Shown in pieces: positions 19,860-22,316 of a stretch of 22,316 bases of DNA. The stretch comes from Bacteroidales bacterium (GTDB taxonomy: Bacteria > Bacteroidota > Bacteroidia > Bacteroidales > UBA932): contig JAILIM010000061.1 of the NCBI GenBank assembly GCA_024695285.1, forward strand, positions 1-22,316, in the 5' to 3' direction. The translations under genes were made by a program, and so were the position numbers. Each line of letters begins with the position of its first letter. Within the stretch, counting starts at the first letter, position 1. The notes beneath the pieces are model-generated. The model did no database searches. It worked only from the letters and a program-made list of their open reading frames with translations, and had not been told where the DNA came from.

Positions 19860-21329
19860 ATGAACATCAAGTCCCTGGCAAAGGATACGGCCATCTACGG
19901 GCTGAGCAGCATAGTCGGGCGGTTCCTGAACTACCTGCTGGTGCCGGTCTATACCTATAGGATAGCGGCTTCCAGCGGCGGCTACGGCATCGTGACCAAC
20001 CTCTACGCCTACACGGCACTGCTGATGGCTCTGCTCACCTTTGGCATGGAGACCACCATGTTCCGTTTCTCCAACAAGGACGGAGAGGATCCCCGCCGGG
20101 TGTACGGCACCTCGCTCAAGATGGTCGGCGCGGTGGCGCTGCTGTTCATGGTGGTGGTGCTTGCGCTGGTCAGGCCAGTTGCCGGAGCCATGGGGTATGC
20201 CGACCATCCGGAGTATATCGGGTGTATGGCCATCATCGTGGGGCTGGACGCATTCCAGGCCATCATGTTCTCCAAACTGAGGCTGGACCGGCGCCCGCTG
20301 AAGTTCATGGCGCTCAAGTTCGCATTCATCATCCCCAATATCCTGCTCAACCTCGGCATCTTCCTGGGGCTCCCGCTGCTTTTCGGCTCGCATCCGGGGC
20401 TTGAGGCCGCCTATCAGCACTACAACGGCGGCGTGGGCTTCATCTTCTTCGCCAACCTGGCCTGCACGGCCCTGGTCACGCTCGGCTTCATTCCGGAGCT
20501 GCGCGGGCTCGGCGTCAGGTTCGACTGGGCGCTGGCGCGGCGGATGCTCTCCTACACCTGGCCGCTGCTGCTTCTCAGTCTCGTGGGCATACTCAACCAG
20601 GTGGCGGACAAGATATTGTTCCCGTATCTGATGCCCGGCGACGAGGGGCGGGTGCAGCTCGGTATCTACGGGGCCTGCGTGAAGATTGCGATGATCGTGG
20701 CCCTGCTCACGCAGGCGTTCCGTTATGCCTACGAACCTATTGTGTTCAGTGGCAGCCGCAGCAAGGACAGCCCCGAGACGCTCGCCGACGGGATGAAGTA
20801 TTTCGTGATTTTCGCCCTGCTGGCGTTCCTGGCCGTGATGGTGTATATGCCGCTGCTCCGGCATTTCATCCAGCCCGCCTACTGGGAAGGCCTGGGCGTG
20901 GTGCCCATCGTGATGGCGGCGGAAGTGTTCATGGGGGTGTTCTTCAACCTGTCGTTCTGGTACAAGCTCACGGACCAGACCTGGTGGGGAGCCGTGATCA
21001 GTGCAATCGGGGCGGCGGTGATGATTGTCGTGAACGTGATCTTTGTACCGCGCATCGGCTACTGGGCGTGCGCCTGGGGCGGTTTTGCCGGATACGGCAC
21101 CGCCATGATTCTCAGCTGGCTGATCGGGCGGAACAAGTTCTCCGTGCCCTATGAGGGCCGGGTCATCCTGCGCTTCGTGCTGCTTGCGGCGGTCATTTTC
21201 GTGCTGCTTTCGCTGCCCGGCTGGATGGGCGGCTCGCTGACGCCGTGGGTGCAGATGGCGGGCGGCACGGTCCTCCTTGCCGGCTACGCAGGACTTGCGT
21301 GGAAAGAGATACGGCGGGCTAGAAACTGA
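19860..21329 (+). CDS. Wzx/MATE-like polysaccharide flippase
   Basis: A 489-residue polytopic inner-membrane protein of the oligosaccharide flippase (MOP) superfamily. The N-terminus KDTAIYGLSSIVGRFLNYLLVPVYTYRIA is characteristic of a flippase widespread in Bacteroidetes. About 12-14 hydrophobic segments run the whole length, and the C-terminal half holds the expected polysaccharide-synthesis C domain. It would move undecaprenyl-linked oligosaccharide across the inner membrane for a surface glycan. It is last in the hexosaminidase operon, 6 bp after the DUF4988 gene, with no glycosyltransferases nearby. A substrate cannot be assigned. Its 3' end overlaps the convergent outer-membrane gene by 11 bp. 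Confidence 0.87.
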   Translation: MNIKSLAKDTAIYGLSSIVGRFLNYLLVPVYTYRIAASSGGYGIVTNLYAYTALLMALLTFGMETTMFRFSNKDGEDPRRVYGTSLKMVGAVALLFMVVVLALVRPVAGAMGYADHPEYIGCMAIIVGLDAFQAIMFSKLRLDRRPLKFMALKFAFIIPNILLNLGIFLGLPLLFGSHPGLEAAYQHYNGGVGFIFFANLACTALVTLGFIPELRGLGVRFDWALARRMLSYTWPLLLLSLVGILNQVADKILFPYLMPGDEGRVQLGIYGACVKIAMIVALLTQAFRYAYEPIVFSGSRSKDSPETLADGMKYFVIFALLAFLAVMVYMPLLRHFIQPAYWEGLGVVPIVMAAEVFMGVFFNLSFWYKLTDQTWWGAVISAIGAAVMIVVNVIFVPRIGYWACAWGGFAGYGTAMILSWLIGRNKFSVPYEGRVILRFVLLAAVIFVLLSLPGWMGGSLTPWVQMAGGTVLLAGYAGLAWKEIRRARN

Positions 21330-22038
21330 CGCCCACGGACGCGTTCATAAATGTGGTACGCGCGTAGGGGTTCACAAGATAGGAGACGCTCAGCGGGAAC
21401 TTCACGGGCCCGGCTTCGAGCGTCTTTGTGTATCTGAGCTCGCAGTGGATGACCGCAAAATCCTTTGTGTAGGCGGTGTAGGGGCCCTTGAAGATGCAGG
21501 AGCCCAGGACGAACGCGCCCCGGCCCCATTGCCCGAAATCGTGGTGGGCCGAGAGTTCGAGGTATGAGGAGAAGGTGGGCTTGCCGCGGCTGCCGTCGGG
21601 CTCAGGGAGCCAGTCTCCGTAGAAGAAGGTGAACCACTTCGCTTCGACCGGCACGGAAGAGGGCGTGTAGCAGAGTATGGCTTCCATAATATGATTGGTG
21701 CTGGGCTTCCGGAAATCGAAATAGTTTTCCTTTATGGGGGAGTTGGCAAAGCGGATGAAGTAGTCTGCCAGGTGCAGGGACCAGGGGCCCAGGGTGTAGA
21801 AAAAGTCCAGGTCGATTTCCTTGTAGCTTCCGTCGAAGGGCAGGTAGGCGAATGCCTGGGCCGTAAACCCGCCCACAGAGGCCTCCAGGATGGGGTTGAA
21901 GTTGACTTCGCAGACTTTTTCTCCTCTCCAGAGATAGGCGCTCTGGATGTTGGCGGTGCCGTTGACCTTTATGGGGGATTCAGCAAGCGCCGCTGCCGTC
22001 AGCAGCAGGGCTGTGAGTATGGCAGTGAACCTTTTCAT
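21319..22038 (-). CDS. Outer-membrane beta-barrel protein, TorF-like
   Basis: A 239-residue exported protein with a Sec signal peptide (MKRFTAILTALLLTAAALA, cleavage near residue 19). The mature part is a series of amphipathic beta strands: SAYLWRGEKVCEVNFNPILEA, ASVGGFTAQAFAYLPF, YKEIDLDFFYTLGPWSLHLADYF. It ends in GVSF with a C-terminal phenylalanine, the signal for outer-membrane barrel insertion. The 'YLWRG' start of the barrel resembles TorF-type small porins and related Bacteroidetes hypothetical proteins. The start at 22038 gives the signal peptide; the longer in-frame start at 22254 would run back across the rRNA promoter and leader. Ligand unknown. Its last 11 bp overlap the flippase gene on the other strand. 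Confidence 0.8.
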   Translation of the reverse strand: MKRFTAILTALLLTAAALAESPIKVNGTANIQSAYLWRGEKVCEVNFNPILEASVGGFTAQAFAYLPFDGSYKEIDLDFFYTLGPWSLHLADYFIRFANSPIKENYFDFRKPSTNHIMEAILCYTPSSVPVEAKWFTFFYGDWLPEPDGSRGKPTFSSYLELSAHHDFGQWGRGAFVLGSCIFKGPYTAYTKDFAVIHCELRYTKTLEAGPVKFPLSVSYLVNPYARTTFMNASVGVSF

Positions 22039-22045
22039 CGTTGCA

Positions 22046-22053
22046 CAAAGATA
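22046..22053 (-). promoter_or_regulatory. Putative -7 box for the outer-membrane barrel gene
   Basis: On the minus strand TATCTTTG matches TAnnTTTG exactly and ends 7 bases before the ATG at 22038, so the transcript would have almost no leader. The -33 region is only T-rich (TTTT/TTTC at 17-20 bases), not a clear TTTG. It is divergent from the rRNA promoter in the same AT-rich stretch. Confidence 0.5.
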
Positions 22054-22061
22054 GGCAAAAA

Positions 22062-22121
22062 GAATATTTTGAAAAAAAATTAAAAAAAAATTTGCGGTTA
22101 TCGGAAAACTTACTACCTTTG
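22062..22121 (+). promoter_or_regulatory. rRNA operon promoter with AT-rich upstream tract
   Basis: TTTG (22091-22094), a 19-base spacer and TACCTTTG (22114-22121) match the Bacteroidetes consensus exactly. The 29 bases before it (22062-22090) are almost pure A/T with A-runs of 8 and 9, resembling an UP element as expected for a strong ribosomal RNA promoter. Transcription should begin near 22127 and run into the 16S gene. Confidence 0.85.
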
Positions 22122-22127
22122 CATCCC

Positions 22128-22272
22128 GCTTTTGACGAGCGGACAAATATAGTTCATTGATAATATTGAAAAGATAAGTACAAGCAAGTACCAAGAACAA
22201 ACGAGAGCGTTGATTCCTTTTTTTTGAAAAGAGAATTAAAGTGTCAAGGGTCAAGCTAAGAATTTGAAATAT
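22128..22272 (+). other. rRNA leader (pre-16S 5' region)
   Basis: About 145 bases between the promoter and mature 16S. It holds TTCATTGATAATATTGAAAAG (about 22153-22173), which resembles the conserved anti-termination/boxA-like word seen upstream of Bacteroidetes rRNAs. It also holds the near-repeat AAGTACAAGC/AAGTACCAAG and an eight-T run at about 22218-22225. The 5' strand of the 16S processing stem should lie in its last part, but its partner is outside the window. No gene was seen here. Confidence 0.55.
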
Positions 22273-22316
22273 ACAAAGAAGAGTTTGATCCTGGCTCAGG
22301 ATGAACGCTAGCGGCA
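22273..22316 (+). rRNA. rrs: 16S ribosomal RNA, 5' end only
   Basis: The first 44 bases of 16S rRNA, cut by the window edge. GAGTTTGATCCTGGCTCAG is the universal 27F primer site, followed by GATGAACGCTAGCGGCA, which is the Bacteroidales form. The start at 22273 is set by alignment to E. coli numbering (GAAGAG at positions 6-11) and could be off by a base or two. Confidence 0.97.

Overview
The window reads as chromosome from a GC-rich member of the Bacteroidales. Three things support this. Several promoters carry the Bacteroidetes TTTG-N19/20-TAnnTTTG signature. The 5' end of a 16S rRNA gene with the Bacteroidales-type start appears at the right edge. The gene content is typical of the group: Bacteroidetes b558-type sdhC, DUF4249 and DUF4988 lipoproteins, and a TonB-dependent receptor. 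Genus cannot be fixed from this sequence; an Alistipes/Rikenellaceae or Cryptobacteroides-like relative is plausible. No insertion sequence, phage, CRISPR array or clear sign of recent transfer was seen.

Layout. (1) Positions 1-278 are non-coding, with a REP-like palindrome and four further hairpins lying 3' of a minus-strand tRNA-Ser(CGA) at 279-368. (2) A plus-strand operon follows: dusB, lpxK (11 bp overlap), then a secreted GH2 beta-galactosidase (ATGA overlap). (3) A minus-strand pyrH-frr pair runs tail to tail into the beta-galactosidase, with a 29 bp convergent overlap. (4) A tightly coupled plus-strand trio (6996-12728) encodes a TonB-dependent receptor with an unusual N-terminal domain, a DUF4249 lipoprotein, and a secreted MG2-like/plug-like protein. 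(5) A lone sdhC (cytochrome b558 subunit) has its own promoter and no sdhA/sdhB beside it. (6) A four-gene plus-strand operon (13569-21329) encodes two tandem GH20 beta-hexosaminidases, one predicted soluble and one a lipoprotein, a large DUF4988 surface lipoprotein, and a Wzx-type flippase. (7) A minus-strand outer-membrane barrel gene ends inside the flippase gene. Its promoter is divergent from a strong rRNA promoter that drives the 16S gene starting near 22273.

How the genes may work together. Beta-galactosidase plus two beta-N-acetylhexosaminidases could strip Gal and GlcNAc/GalNAc from host or dietary glycans, but they sit in different operons and no SusC/SusD pair is present, so this is not a classical polysaccharide utilisation locus. 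The receptor/DUF4249/MG2-plug trio looks like an envelope uptake or surface-handling system of unknown cargo and is the best candidate for an undescribed system. The remaining genes are housekeeping: tRNA modification, lipid A synthesis, UMP phosphorylation, ribosome recycling, respiration and rRNA.
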